This document shows, one piece after another, positions 56,167 through 64,000 of a stretch of DNA of 64,000 bases. How positions within the stretch are numbered: the first letter of the stretch is position 1; each line of letters opens with the position of its first letter. This DNA is from DATDIC01 sp963777625 (GTDB taxonomy: Bacteria; Pseudomonadota; Alphaproteobacteria; Acetobacterales; Acetobacteraceae). The translations under genes were made by a program, and so were the position numbers. The stretch covers positions 219,094-283,093 of the forward strand of contig CAVZRO010000018.1 in NCBI GenBank assembly GCA_963777625.1, read 5' to 3'. The notes under the pieces were generated by a model. It had not been told where the DNA came from. It saw only the letters and a program-made list of their open reading frames with translations, and did not search any database.

Positions 56167-56964
56167 ATGCCGCTCGTGACGAACACGACCAAGCGCAAAC
56201 TGGCGGACGGCGAGATCGTGCTGGGCTTCGGGATGTATCATCTGCGCAGTGTGGCGGCTCCGGCGATCGCCGCGGCCGGCGGGCACGACTTTCTGTTCAT
56301 CGACATGGAGCACGGTGCGTTCAGCGTGCAGGAGGCGACGCAGCTCTGTCTTGCCGCGCTGCCGACCGGCATCACGCCGATCGTGCGCGTGTGTTCCGGT
56401 GCGATCGACGAGGCGACCCGGCTGCTCGACAACGGAGCGCTCGGGATCATCATCCCGCACGTCGATACGGCGAAGCAGGCGCGCCACATCGCCGATGCGT
56501 TCCGTTATCCGCCGCAAGGGCACCGGAGCTGGGGCGGCCCGCCGGCGGTGTACGGGTATGAACCACCGGCGGTGGCCGAGGCGCAGGCGGCGATCAATGG
56601 CGAAATACTTACCGTCGTCATGATCGAGAGCCCCGAAGCGGTGGAGAACGCCGGGCACATCGCCGCGGTGGACGGCATAGACGTGCTGCTGATCGGCAGC
56701 TTCGATCTGACCTCGGCGCTGGGGGTAGCGGGGCAGATGGGGCATGAAAAGCTGATCGACGCCTACGCCGAGGTGGGCTCCGCCTGCCGCAAGCACGGCA
56801 AGGTGCTGGGCATGGGTGGCATCAACGGCGATGCGGACGCGACACGGTATGTCGGCATGGGCGCGCGCTTCATCACCACCGGGTCCGATCACAGCTATGT
56901 CGTTGCCGGCGCGTTGGCGCGGGCAAACTTCCTGCGCGGGCTGAAGGTGGGGGAGGCGAGCTGA
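56167..56964 (+). CDS. HpcH/HpaI family aldolase (copy 3)
   Basis: 265 residues from MPLVTNTTKRKLADG, with GGGAGA upstream. FIDMEHGAFSV holds the catalytic His; VMIESPEAVENAG and LLIGSFDLTSALG supply metal ligands. It is the third member of this family in the window and stands alone, divergent from htpG. Probably a pyruvate-releasing aldolase of unknown substrate. Confidence 0.86.
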   Translation: MPLVTNTTKRKLADGEIVLGFGMYHLRSVAAPAIAAAGGHDFLFIDMEHGAFSVQEATQLCLAALPTGITPIVRVCSGAIDEATRLLDNGALGIIIPHVDTAKQARHIADAFRYPPQGHRSWGGPPAVYGYEPPAVAEAQAAINGEILTVVMIESPEAVENAGHIAAVDGIDVLLIGSFDLTSALGVAGQMGHEKLIDAYAEVGSACRKHGKVLGMGGINGDADATRYVGMGARFITTGSDHSYVVAGALARANFLRGLKVGEAS

Positions 56965-57021
56965 CACGACAGAGCAGGGATGGGGACGCCGGGCGCGCGA
57001 TTGTCACTGCAACCAGGCAGC

Positions 57022-57054
57022 TAGAGCGGTTTCATTATGGATGAAACCGCTCTA
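57022..57054. repeat. Perfect 14-bp inverted repeat
   Basis: TAGAGCGGTTTCAT, loop TATGG, ATGAAACCGCTCTA. The preceding C makes the start CTAGAGC, as in the repeats at 30920 and 43118. It lies 58 bases after the aldolase gene without a T run, so it may be a repeat element or a hairpin protecting the transcript end. Confidence 0.75.
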
Positions 57055-57111
57055 TCCCATATTTAGCGAGCAATTTCATCAGCCTAGTACCAACCCGCGC
57101 GGACGAAGACT

Positions 57112-57247
57112 CTTAAGATCCGTCATGCCCGCAGCTCCGTCATGGCCGCAACTCCGTCATGCCCGCGAAGGCGGGCATCCAGGCGGAAAGTGCGGAATTC
57201 CGAGGGTTTGGCTGGATTCCCGCTTTCGCGGGAATGACGAACGTAGG
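57112..57247. repeat. GTCATGCCCGC-type palindromic repeat array
   Basis: Starts TTAAGATCCGTCATGCCCGC, shared with 30945 onward, continues as two more units, then GCCCGCGAAGGCGGGCATCC and GGATTCCCGCTTTCGCGGGAATGACGAACG. A composite of the REP-like families in the window. The 150 bases that follow to 57413 hold no recognised gene. Confidence 0.78.
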
Positions 57248-57413
57248 GCGATATAGTAATTAGTTCGCTCTGCAATTCCAGTCAGGCTGATATTGCCCAC
57301 CTCGGCGGCTCTGTATGTTCAGTTTGACATGGTCCCACCAGTAACCGCTAGCGCTGTCTTAGAGTCATTTGCAGCGAAACTTCAGCCCGGGCTGGCGAAA
57401 AATATCGACATGA

Positions 57414-58973
57414 TCACCCCGCCATCCGCCGTCCAACCTCCGCCAGCGTGGCATGCGCCGACCGCACCGCGCCTTCCTGCCATCCGGTGATCCAGGACAT
57501 ATGCTCGCCGGCAAACAGGAACGGCCCGTCCCCGGCGAGCAGCACAGGATAATGCGTCGTGCGCGCGTCACGGCTCCATTCCGCCCAGGCTGACCCGGTG
57601 AACGGGATGTTCTTCCACGCCACCGCGACACCTTTGCCCAGCCAGCGACGATACGTCGGATGCACCCGTTCACCATCCGCCAACGCATCGGCGATCCGTT
57701 GCGCCGGCGGCTTGGCCGCGAACGCCTCGCCCAGCGTATCCGACCAGATATAGCCGCCGACCAGGATACCCTTTTTTTGCTGCAACCCAGCCGTCGGATA
57801 CCAGATCTGAGTAATGTCGCGGCTGGTCCAGGAAATCCCGCCATAGATCTGGTGATCCAGCTCCCAGAACCGTCGCTCCGCCTGGAATGCCACCTTGCCG
57901 GCCGGCACATAGTCCACCGCCGCGATCGCGGCGCGCACGGCTGGCGAGAAATCCGCCGCGATGCCTCGCAGCACAGGCAACGGCACCGTTATCACCAGCA
58001 GCGGTGTCGCCAGCGAATGCCGCGCACCGCGCGCGTCCCGCCAGACGACTTGCGCGCCGGAGCCGGTACGCCGCAACTCGGTTATTGCCGCCCCGAACCG
58101 GATGCGCCGGTGCAAGCGGCGCCCGAATGCCTCGCCGATCCGGCCCATGCCGCCGACCGGTTGCACCATTGTCGCCGCCATGTCGGAAAGTTCGCCGAAC
58201 TGCATCGGCCCCTGCCAGAAATCCGACGCCACGATCGCCCGCAGATCGAGCGGCGCGTTGGCCCGGCCGGAGTCCATGCCGCCGCCCGGCGGCTCCGCCC
58301 AGCCCGCGCGCGTCGAGCCGCGATACGTCAGATCGCGGTCCAGCGCCCCGAATGCCCGCAGGAATGCACGCAGCCGGTCTTTGTCCCCCGGCGTGACAGG
58401 ACCATCCAGTGCCGCCTGGTCCATGGCTTTCGCCGCTAGCTCGGCGACGTAGCCACGGCTGTCATTGACCACGCGCCGGTTCAATTGCGGCACACCGCCG
58501 AACGCCGCATCGTCCTGCATCAGCGCGCCGCGATTATCGTTGCACATCACCTCAAGCTGGACGCCCAGCTCGCGGCAATAAGAAAGGATCCCTTCATGAT
58601 GATACGGGATCCTCGACGGACCCGGGTTGAAATAAAGATGCGGACCGGTGTCCCAGGAAACGTGCTGGACACTGCCGGTCTCCACCACCGTATCCCCGCC
58701 ACGCAGCGACCAGTTGCGTCCGCCTGGTCGCGCCCGGGCCTCCAGGATCAGCGGCGCGTATCCGGCGCGTTCCAGCTCCAGTCCCAGCACCATTCCGGCG
58801 ATGCCGGCGCCGATGATCACAACCTGCCGCCCGTTTCCCGGCGGGATGGACGGCGGCCCGGCATAGGCTTCCGCAACGGGCAGCAGGCCCATCGCGGACA
58901 TCGTGCGATACGCCGCCGCGGCCCCCCCCGCCTTGCCCACCAGATGGACCAGAGCCCGTCGGGACAGCGTCAT
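57414..58973 (-). CDS. Flavin-containing amine oxidase family protein
   Basis: 519 residues from MTLSRRALVHLVGKAGG, a Tat-like start. FAD motif VIIGAGIAGMVLGLELERAGY, then EARARPGGRNWSLRGGDTV, and a C-terminal FAGEHMSWITGWQEGAVRSA, as in monoamine oxidases and L-amino-acid oxidases. Probably periplasmic; substrate unknown. The start is favoured over an upstream Met because of the conserved signal. Confidence 0.88.
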   Translation of the reverse strand: MTLSRRALVHLVGKAGGAAAAYRTMSAMGLLPVAEAYAGPPSIPPGNGRQVVIIGAGIAGMVLGLELERAGYAPLILEARARPGGRNWSLRGGDTVVETGSVQHVSWDTGPHLYFNPGPSRIPYHHEGILSYCRELGVQLEVMCNDNRGALMQDDAAFGGVPQLNRRVVNDSRGYVAELAAKAMDQAALDGPVTPGDKDRLRAFLRAFGALDRDLTYRGSTRAGWAEPPGGGMDSGRANAPLDLRAIVASDFWQGPMQFGELSDMAATMVQPVGGMGRIGEAFGRRLHRRIRFGAAITELRRTGSGAQVVWRDARGARHSLATPLLVITVPLPVLRGIAADFSPAVRAAIAAVDYVPAGKVAFQAERRFWELDHQIYGGISWTSRDITQIWYPTAGLQQKKGILVGGYIWSDTLGEAFAAKPPAQRIADALADGERVHPTYRRWLGKGVAVAWKNIPFTGSAWAEWSRDARTTHYPVLLAGDGPFLFAGEHMSWITGWQEGAVRSAHATLAEVGRRMAG

Positions 58974-58986
58974 CGAGCGACGCGGG

Positions 58987-59577
58987 TCATGGTCGCCGGG
59001 CGCGCATGGCGGCGGCGAGGGTGCCGTCATCGAGCACGTCCAGCGCACCGCCGATCGGCACCCCTTGCGCCAGCCGGGTCACTGCGACCTTGAATGGGCG
59101 GAGGCGGTCGCTCAGCCAGTGCGCCGTGGTTGCTCCATCCACGGTTGCCGCGAGCGCCAGGATCACTTCGGTTACCCGTCCGGCGGCGACGCGCGCCAGC
59201 AACGAAGCGGCGTTCAGGTCCTCGGGTCCGGTGCCGCCCAGCGCCGACAGCGTACCCCCCAGCACGTGATACAGCCCGTGATATACGCCGACGCGCTCCA
59301 GCGCCCAGAGCTCCCCCACCGTCTCGACCACGCAGATCACCGACTGGTCGCGCTCCGGGTCGACGCAAATTGAGCATGGATCACAACTGTCCAGGTTGCC
59401 GCACACGGAGCAGAGTTTGACTGCATCGGCCGCGTCGGTCAGGGCCGCGGCGAGCGGCAGCATGCGAGTTTCCGGTTGCTGCAGCAGCTTCAACGTCGCC
59501 CGACGGGCACTGCGGGGGCCGAGCCCCGGCAGCTTCGACAGCAGCGCGATCAGCCGTTCGACTTCAGGACCGCCCAT
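58987..59577 (-). CDS. recR: Recombination mediator protein RecR
   Basis: 196 residues. HhH part LSKLPGLGPRSARRATL, zinc site C56-x2-C59...C68-x2-C71 (CSVCGNLDSCDPCSIC), then Toprim domain ICVVETVGELWALE. It acts with RecO/RecF to load RecA on gapped DNA. Last gene of the dnaX-ybaB-recR set. Confidence 0.94.
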   Translation of the reverse strand: MGGPEVERLIALLSKLPGLGPRSARRATLKLLQQPETRMLPLAAALTDAADAVKLCSVCGNLDSCDPCSICVDPERDQSVICVVETVGELWALERVGVYHGLYHVLGGTLSALGGTGPEDLNAASLLARVAAGRVTEVILALAATVDGATTAHWLSDRLRPFKVAVTRLAQGVPIGGALDVLDDGTLAAAMRARRP

Positions 59578-59770
59578 CGAAACCGAATGTCAGCCACACA
59601 AATGCAAGCGCGCGGGCAGCCCCGCCAACCTCGGACTCCGATACGATCGTGGCGCGGCGGCATTCCGGATGCGGCCTGACGCCAATCTCGGCAATTGTCC
59701 CACCAAAACGACCTCTCAAAGAGCGTGAACTGAGGCTTGGCCAGCACACCAAATCGCGACCCAACATCTG

Positions 59771-60094
59771 TCAGAACGGCAACTTCATCCCGGGCGGCAG
59801 CGGCATCCCTGCCGTGACCTTCTGCATCTCCGTCGCCGTCGCCGCCTCCACTTTGCGCTTCGCGTCCGTGTGTGCCGCCAGGATCAGGTCTTCCAGCATC
59901 TCGACGTCCGCCGGGTCAACCAGCTTGGGATCGATCGAGACCCGCTTCATGTCTCCCTTCCCGTTCAGCGTCACCTTCACCAGCCCGGCGCCGGAGATCC
60001 CTTCCGTCTCCATGGCCTCCAGCTTGGTCTGCATCTCCTGCATGCGCTCTTGCATCTGCTGCGCCTGCTTCATCAGGCCAGAGAGATTCTTCAT
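59771..60094 (-). CDS. YbaB/EbfC nucleoid-associated protein
   Basis: 107 residues. MKNLSGLMKQAQQMQERMQEM and VKVTLNGKGDMKRVSIDPKLV are signatures. It binds DNA as a homodimer. Overlaps dnaX by four bases; recR follows after 193 bases. Confidence 0.93.
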   Translation of the reverse strand: MKNLSGLMKQAQQMQERMQEMQTKLEAMETEGISGAGLVKVTLNGKGDMKRVSIDPKLVDPADVEMLEDLILAAHTDAKRKVEAATATEMQKVTAGMPLPPGMKLPF

Positions 60095-61895
60095 TCCTCG
60101 TCCTCCGCCAGGGACATGACATCCTCAACCGGCTCCGGCGAAACCGGCAGCCCATAGGCATCCGTCTCGGTCTCGTGCACTGCGTCGATCCGCGCACCGG
60201 GAAACGCCTCCAGGATCGCCCGCACCAGCGGATGCTCCGCTGCCGCCGCGCGCCGGCCGGCGTCTGCCTGGTTGCCCTGCTCGGCCAGCGTGGGTTCGCC
60301 CGGCTCGGCGGACAGTGCGATCGTCCAGCGGCTGCCGGTCGCTTCCTGCAGCAACGCCGCCAACCGCGCGGCCAGATCGCGTGGGGCCGCCGGCTCCGGC
60401 CGCAGCTCCATCACCGGCGGCGCATACCGGACCAGGTGGACGGAGTGCACAAGATGCGCGTGCAGCAATGCCTCCCGCCGCTCGGCAACCAGCGCAACCA
60501 CCTCGCGGAAGCCTGCCGGCATGGGCCGGGCCGCCACGGAAGGCTGGGCCGCGACGTCGCCGCCTCCTGCCACGGCACGTAGGCCGCCGCCACTGCCTGG
60601 ATCCGATTGCGCCGACTGGACCGAGCCTGTCGGCGGCACCGTTCCGCTTGCCGTCAGCTTGCGCACCAGATCGGCGGGGGACGGCAGATCGCTGACATAG
60701 CACAGCCGGATCAGCACCATCTCCGCGGCAGCTCGCCGGTCGGGTGCGGCTTCCACTTCGGCTACGCCCTTCAGCAGCATCTGCCAGGCCCGGCCGAGCG
60801 CCGGCACCGAAATACGGTCGGCCAGCTCGGCGCCGCGGGTGCGTTCCGCCTCCGACAGCTCGGCGCTGTCGCGCAGGCCGGGAACCGACTTCAGCCGGGC
60901 CAGCGTGTGCACAAGCTCCAGCAGGTCCGCCAGCATCGTGCCAAGGTCGGCGCCGTGCTCGTGCGCCCGTTCGGTGATGGCGAGGGCGGCAGCGGGCTTG
61001 CCGGCCAGCACCGCGTCCAGCAGGTCGAACACCGCATCGCGGTCCGCTAACCCCAGCATCTCCGCCACTTGCGCCGCGGTGATCGCGCCCTCGCCCTGGG
61101 CGATCGCCTGGTCCAGCAGCGACAGCCCATCCCGCACGGAGCCGTCGGCCGCCCGCGCCATCAACTCCAGCGCCGAGGTCTCCGCCTGCACGCCCTCCGC
61201 GCCGGCAATGCGCTCGAAATGCGCCGTCAGCTCGGCCAGCCGCACACGCCGCAGATCGAAGCGCTGGCAGCGCGACAGCACGGTGATCGGCACCTTGCGC
61301 AGCTCGGTCGTAGCGAACACGAACTTCACGTGGGGCGGTGGTTCCTCCAACGTTTTCAGCAGCGCGTTGAACGCGTTGCGCGACAGCATGTGCACTTCGT
61401 CGATCACGAACACCTTGGTGCGTGCCTGCATCGGACGGAAGCGGGTTTCCTCGATGATCTCGCGCACATCGTCCACGCCGGTGCGGCTCGCGGCGTCCAT
61501 CTCCACCACGTCCGGATGCCGGTCGGCCAGGATCGCGATGCAATTGGCGCAGACCCCGCAGGGATCCGCCGTGGGACCGCCGGTGCCGTCCGGCCCGACG
61601 CAGTTCAGCGCCCGGGCGATGATCCGCGCCGTGGTGGTCTTGCCCACGCCGCGCACGCCGGTGAGCATGAAAGCGTGCGCCACCCGCCCAGCGGCGAAGG
61701 CATTGCGCAGGGTGCGGACCATCGCCTCCTGCCCGATCAGGTCGGCGAAGCTGGTCGGGGCGGTAACGGCGGGCGAGCACCCGATAGGCGGGGGCATGCT
61801 GGTCGGGCGCGGCACCTGCCGCCGCATCCCCGAACAATCCGGGACCGGCGTTGGGGCTCCTGGCTGGTGGGCTCGTCCTGCATCAGGCCGGTCAT
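60091..61895 (-). CDS. dnaX: DNA polymerase III subunit gamma/tau, two frameshifts near the start
   Basis: The clamp-loader ATPase has HAFMLTGVRGVGKTTTARI, the zinc site CGVCANC, DEVHMLS and the sensor region, followed by the tau extension. The body is open from 60091. The N terminus YRVLARRYRP is in another frame and joins as RYRPTSFADLIGQ after removal of one base at 61756. A further extra C at 61853-61856 separates MTGLMQDEPTSQEP from NAGPGLFGDAAAG. The native start is therefore probably 61895. Both lesions are extra bases in an essential gene, so error is likely. Confidence 0.9.
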
Positions 61896-61941
61896 GCGGG
61901 GCTCCAGCCGCCGCGGCGGCCACCTGCGTGCGCTTACGGGT

Positions 61942-62037
61942 GGGAGGCCGGGCAACGACCCGAGCGGAAACTCGTTGCGGCTGCTTCCTTCCGGACCTGA
62001 CCGGGTTGGCGAGGCGCCCGTCCGCCGCCGACCTCCC
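61942..62037 (-). ncRNA. ffs: Signal recognition particle RNA (4.5S-type)
   Basis: The minus strand contains GGTCAGGTCCGGAAGGAAGC, the universally conserved SRP domain IV tip with its asymmetric loops, and outer arms GGGAGGTCGG and CCGGCCTCCC that pair. About 96 bases. Lying upstream of dnaX-ybaB-recR is a common arrangement. Ends are approximate. Confidence 0.93.
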
Positions 62038-62100
62038 GCGCCTGACTTAGGCCGTCATAGGCGTCCCGGCAAGCTGGTGGGCAATCGCCGGTGGGAGGTC

Positions 62101-62914
62101 CTATTCGCCGACGTTCAACAGCGCCCCGCGCAGCCGCGCCGTCCGGAACTGCCGCGCGAACAGCAGCCCGGCCAGCCCTGTCCACACCAGGTTCAGCAGG
62201 AACGCCAGACCCAAGCTGGCCCCATTCCACCCCGCCGCTCTGCAGCACCGCACGCATGCCCTCGAACACGTGCGAGGCCGGCACCACCCAGGCCACCGCC
62301 TGCATTACCGGCGGCAACACCGAAACCGGGTAGAACACGGCGCAGAACGGCGTCAGCCCGAACAGCACCGACCAGGCCAGCGCCTCCGCCCCCGAGCCGT
62401 GCCGCAGGATCAACGACACCACCCCCAGCGCCACCCACCAGCCCATGATCATCAGGTTGGCGAAGAACAGCACCAGCACGGGACCGAACGAGAACAGGTT
62501 GAACGCATACAGCAGATACGCGATGCCGATTGCCGGCAGCACGCCGGCCGCCGTGCGGATCATCGACATCCCGATCAGCGCCGACACCAGCTCCCACGGG
62601 CGCAGCGGCGAGACGAACAGGTGGCCCAGGTTGCGTGACCACATCTCTTCCATGAAGCTGATCGCCACACCCATCTGGCTGCGCAGCGCCACCTCCCACA
62701 GCAGCACGCCGCCCAGCAGCGCCGCACCCGCCAGCGCCCCTCGGCCGGTGCCCATGCGCGCGGCGATGAAACTCGCCGTGAAGCCCCAGATCAGCATCTG
62801 CAGCACCGGCCAGTAGGCCAGCTCCAGCAGCCGCGGCCAGGACGCCCGGTACAGCGCCAGGTGCCGGTACATCATGCCCCAGATGCGGCGAGCCGACCCC
62901 GCGTGCAGCTTCAC
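62101..62914 (-). CDS. ABC-2 type transporter permease, frameshifted as sequenced
   Basis: Starts at a GTG overlapping the ATPase stop (VKLHAGSARRIWG). Six hydrophobic segments; SFMEEMWSRNLGHLFVSPLRPWE is typical of ABC-2 permeases. The C terminus shifts frame at about 62220-62223; removing one base gives VEWASLGLAFLLNLVWTGLAGLL and an end at 62101 (~270 residues). An exporter of unknown substrate. Confidence 0.85.
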
Positions 62915-63654
62915 GCTGCCGCCTCCGCCGTCCGCCGGTTGCGCGCGATGTCGAGGAACACCTCCTCCAGGTCCTCTCGCCGGTACCGGTCGAGCAGCTC
63001 GGCCGGGCTGCCGCGATCCACGATCCGCCCCTGTTTCAGCATCAGGACGGTGGAGCACATCCGCTCCACCTCGGCCATGTTGTGCGAGGCCAGCAGGATC
63101 GTGCAGCCGCTCTCGTCGCGGTAGCGTTCCAGCCAGCTTCGGACCCAATCGCCGGTGTCGGGATCGAGGCTGGCGGTCGGCTCGTCCAGCAGCAGCACGG
63201 ATGGCTCGTTGATCAGCGCCTTTGCCAGCGCCACGCGCGTCTTCTGCCCGGCCGACAATTTGCCCGCCTGGCGATGCAGGAACTCCGTCAGGTCCAGTTG
63301 CTCAGCCAGCGCCGCGATCCGCCGATCGGTCCGGCGAATCCCATACAGGTGCGCATAAACGCGCAGGTTCTGCGCCACCGTCAGCCGGCTCGGCAGCGCG
63401 ACATAGGGAGAGGAGAAATTCATCCGCTCCAGTGCGGCGAACCGGTCATGCGCCATGTCGTGGCCCAGCACGTGGATCGTGCCCGATGTCGGGATCAGCA
63501 ATCCCAGCAGCATGCCGATCGTGGTTGTCTTGCCCGCCCCGTTGCCACCGAGCAGCCCAACCGTCTCGCCCGGCGGCACCGCGAAACTGATCGCATCGAC
63601 CGCGAGCACCTCGCCGAACCGCTTGGTTAGTCCCTCGACCCGGATAGCGTCCAT
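62911..63654 (-). CDS. ABC-2 transporter ATP-binding protein
   Basis: 247 residues from MDAIRVEGLTKRFGE; an upstream frame to 63864 is not conserved. Walker A LLGGNGAGKTTTIG, signature KLSAGQKTRV, Walker B SVLLLDEPTASLDPD and His in LLASHNMAEVERM. Pairs with the permease gene that overlaps it. Confidence 0.9.
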   Translation of the reverse strand: MDAIRVEGLTKRFGEVLAVDAISFAVPPGETVGLLGGNGAGKTTTIGMLLGLLIPTSGTIHVLGHDMAHDRFAALERMNFSSPYVALPSRLTVAQNLRVYAHLYGIRRTDRRIAALAEQLDLTEFLHRQAGKLSAGQKTRVALAKALINEPSVLLLDEPTASLDPDTGDWVRSWLERYRDESGCTILLASHNMAEVERMCSTVLMLKQGRIVDRGSPAELLDRYRREDLEEVFLDIARNRRTAEAAA

Positions 63655-64000
63655 GGCACCGGGATATGCGCTCGCATCGCGGCCGGCCAAGGCCCGCGCG
63701 CGCAGCCCAGCTCCGCCCGGCTGGCGCCCGCAGGGCCACACGCCCAGCCGCGGCACGGTCATGAACGCCCCGACGCAGCGTCGCCATTCCACGGCCGAGC
63801 AAGGATGCGGTGCTCCGACCACGCGGCGATAGCCGGTTTCGTTGCACACCTTAGGGCTTGTCATGAAATAGCGGAATCACCGGTCATTCCCGCGAAAAGT
63901 GGGAATCCAGCAGCGGCGGCCTGGATTCCTTGAGTTCACACACCAAGTGCAACACCCCTGGAACCGCGGAAGATGGCCCTTTTCCTGGGGTGGAAGCGGT
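63655..64000. other. Terminal intergenic region with repeat copy C
   Basis: No gene recognised. Repeat copy C (63851-63930) starts TTAGGGCTTGTCATGAAATA, contains CATTCCCGCGAAAAGTGGGAATCC, and departs from copies A and B after GGCCTGGATTCC. The last ~65 bases do not match the other copies and may be the end of another element or gene lying beyond the window. Confidence 0.55.

Noticed and set aside
60091..61923. Programmed frameshifting of dnaX as in E. coli
   Set aside because: The lesions are at the N terminus, not at the gamma/tau boundary, and no A-rich slippery sequence is present.
63655..63864. N-terminal extension of the ABC-2 ATPase
   Set aside because: The 70 extra codons are not like an ABC protein, and the ATG at 63654 fits the family start exactly.

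Overview
The window is a GC-rich chromosomal segment of an alphaproteobacterium, most likely a member of the Acetobacteraceae/Rhodospirillales (inference). The reasons are the gene sets: ffs-dnaX-ybaB-recR, an ATP12-type F1 assembly chaperone, hemC-hemD followed by a mitofilin-like (COG4223) and a HemY-like protein, a TIGR02300 protein, mmcB, a hopanoid-type MlaC/HpnM protein, and many solute ABC transporters. There is one tRNA (Leu, GAG) and one SRP RNA; I saw no rRNA, CRISPR array or prophage.

Layout. 1-1424: metallopeptidase, pterin dehydratase, MmcB. 1513-7660: amino-compound uptake and oxidation (HAD hydrolase, DadA-like oxidase, class V aminotransferase, polar amino-acid ABC transporter). 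7674-11119: an SDR with an oligopeptide-type binding protein, and a broken FUSC-like membrane protein. 11166-13027: a palindromic repeat, a broken HNH gene, tRNA-Leu, lipB and an IS630 remnant. 13261-16606: a tightly overlapping three-gene cassette encoding a mono-ADP-ribosyltransferase toxin-like protein and an ADP-ribosylglycohydrolase-like partner. 16701-21223: rluC-asmA-atp12-acyP operon. 21340-27274: carboxylate metabolism (two HpcH/HpaI aldolases, a maleate-isomerase/arylmalonate-decarboxylase relative, SDR, 2-hydroxyacid dehydrogenase, AhpD-like protein). 27270-30924: a nested insertion, IS481 - IS701 - IS481, all at CTAG sites. 31118-36013: HpnM-like, sulfotransferase, TenA, epimerase and enolase-superfamily dehydratase genes. 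36249-41936: dipeptide-type ABC transporter. 41896-47485: tsaD, hemC, hemD, a mitofilin-like gene and a hemY-like gene. 47507-52503: YafY regulator, DUF1127, DMT exporter, sugar ABC transporter without its ATPase. 52504-53891: an AT-rich unexplained stretch and small conserved proteins. 54051-59577: terminator, htpG, a third HpcH aldolase, repeats, amine oxidase, recR. 59771-64000: ybaB, dnaX, ffs, an ABC-2 exporter and a terminal repeat.

The most interesting object is the 13261-16606 cassette. The second protein carries the R-S-E arrangement of arginine-type ADP-ribosyltransferases in a C-terminal domain whose DNA is far less GC-rich than the rest of its own gene. The third protein is an ADP-ribosylglycohydrolase homologue with a ~70-residue N-terminal extension but substitutions at three expected metal-ligand positions. 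This suggests a toxin-immunity pair in which immunity may work by binding instead of enzymatic reversal. Second is a palindromic repeat that sits in frame inside hemC.

A caution: at least thirteen genes or gene parts are broken by one-base shifts, nearly all best explained by one extra base, and they include lipB, dnaX and htpG. Sequencing or assembly error is more likely than mass gene decay. For those genes I give the full restored span and the approximate shift position.
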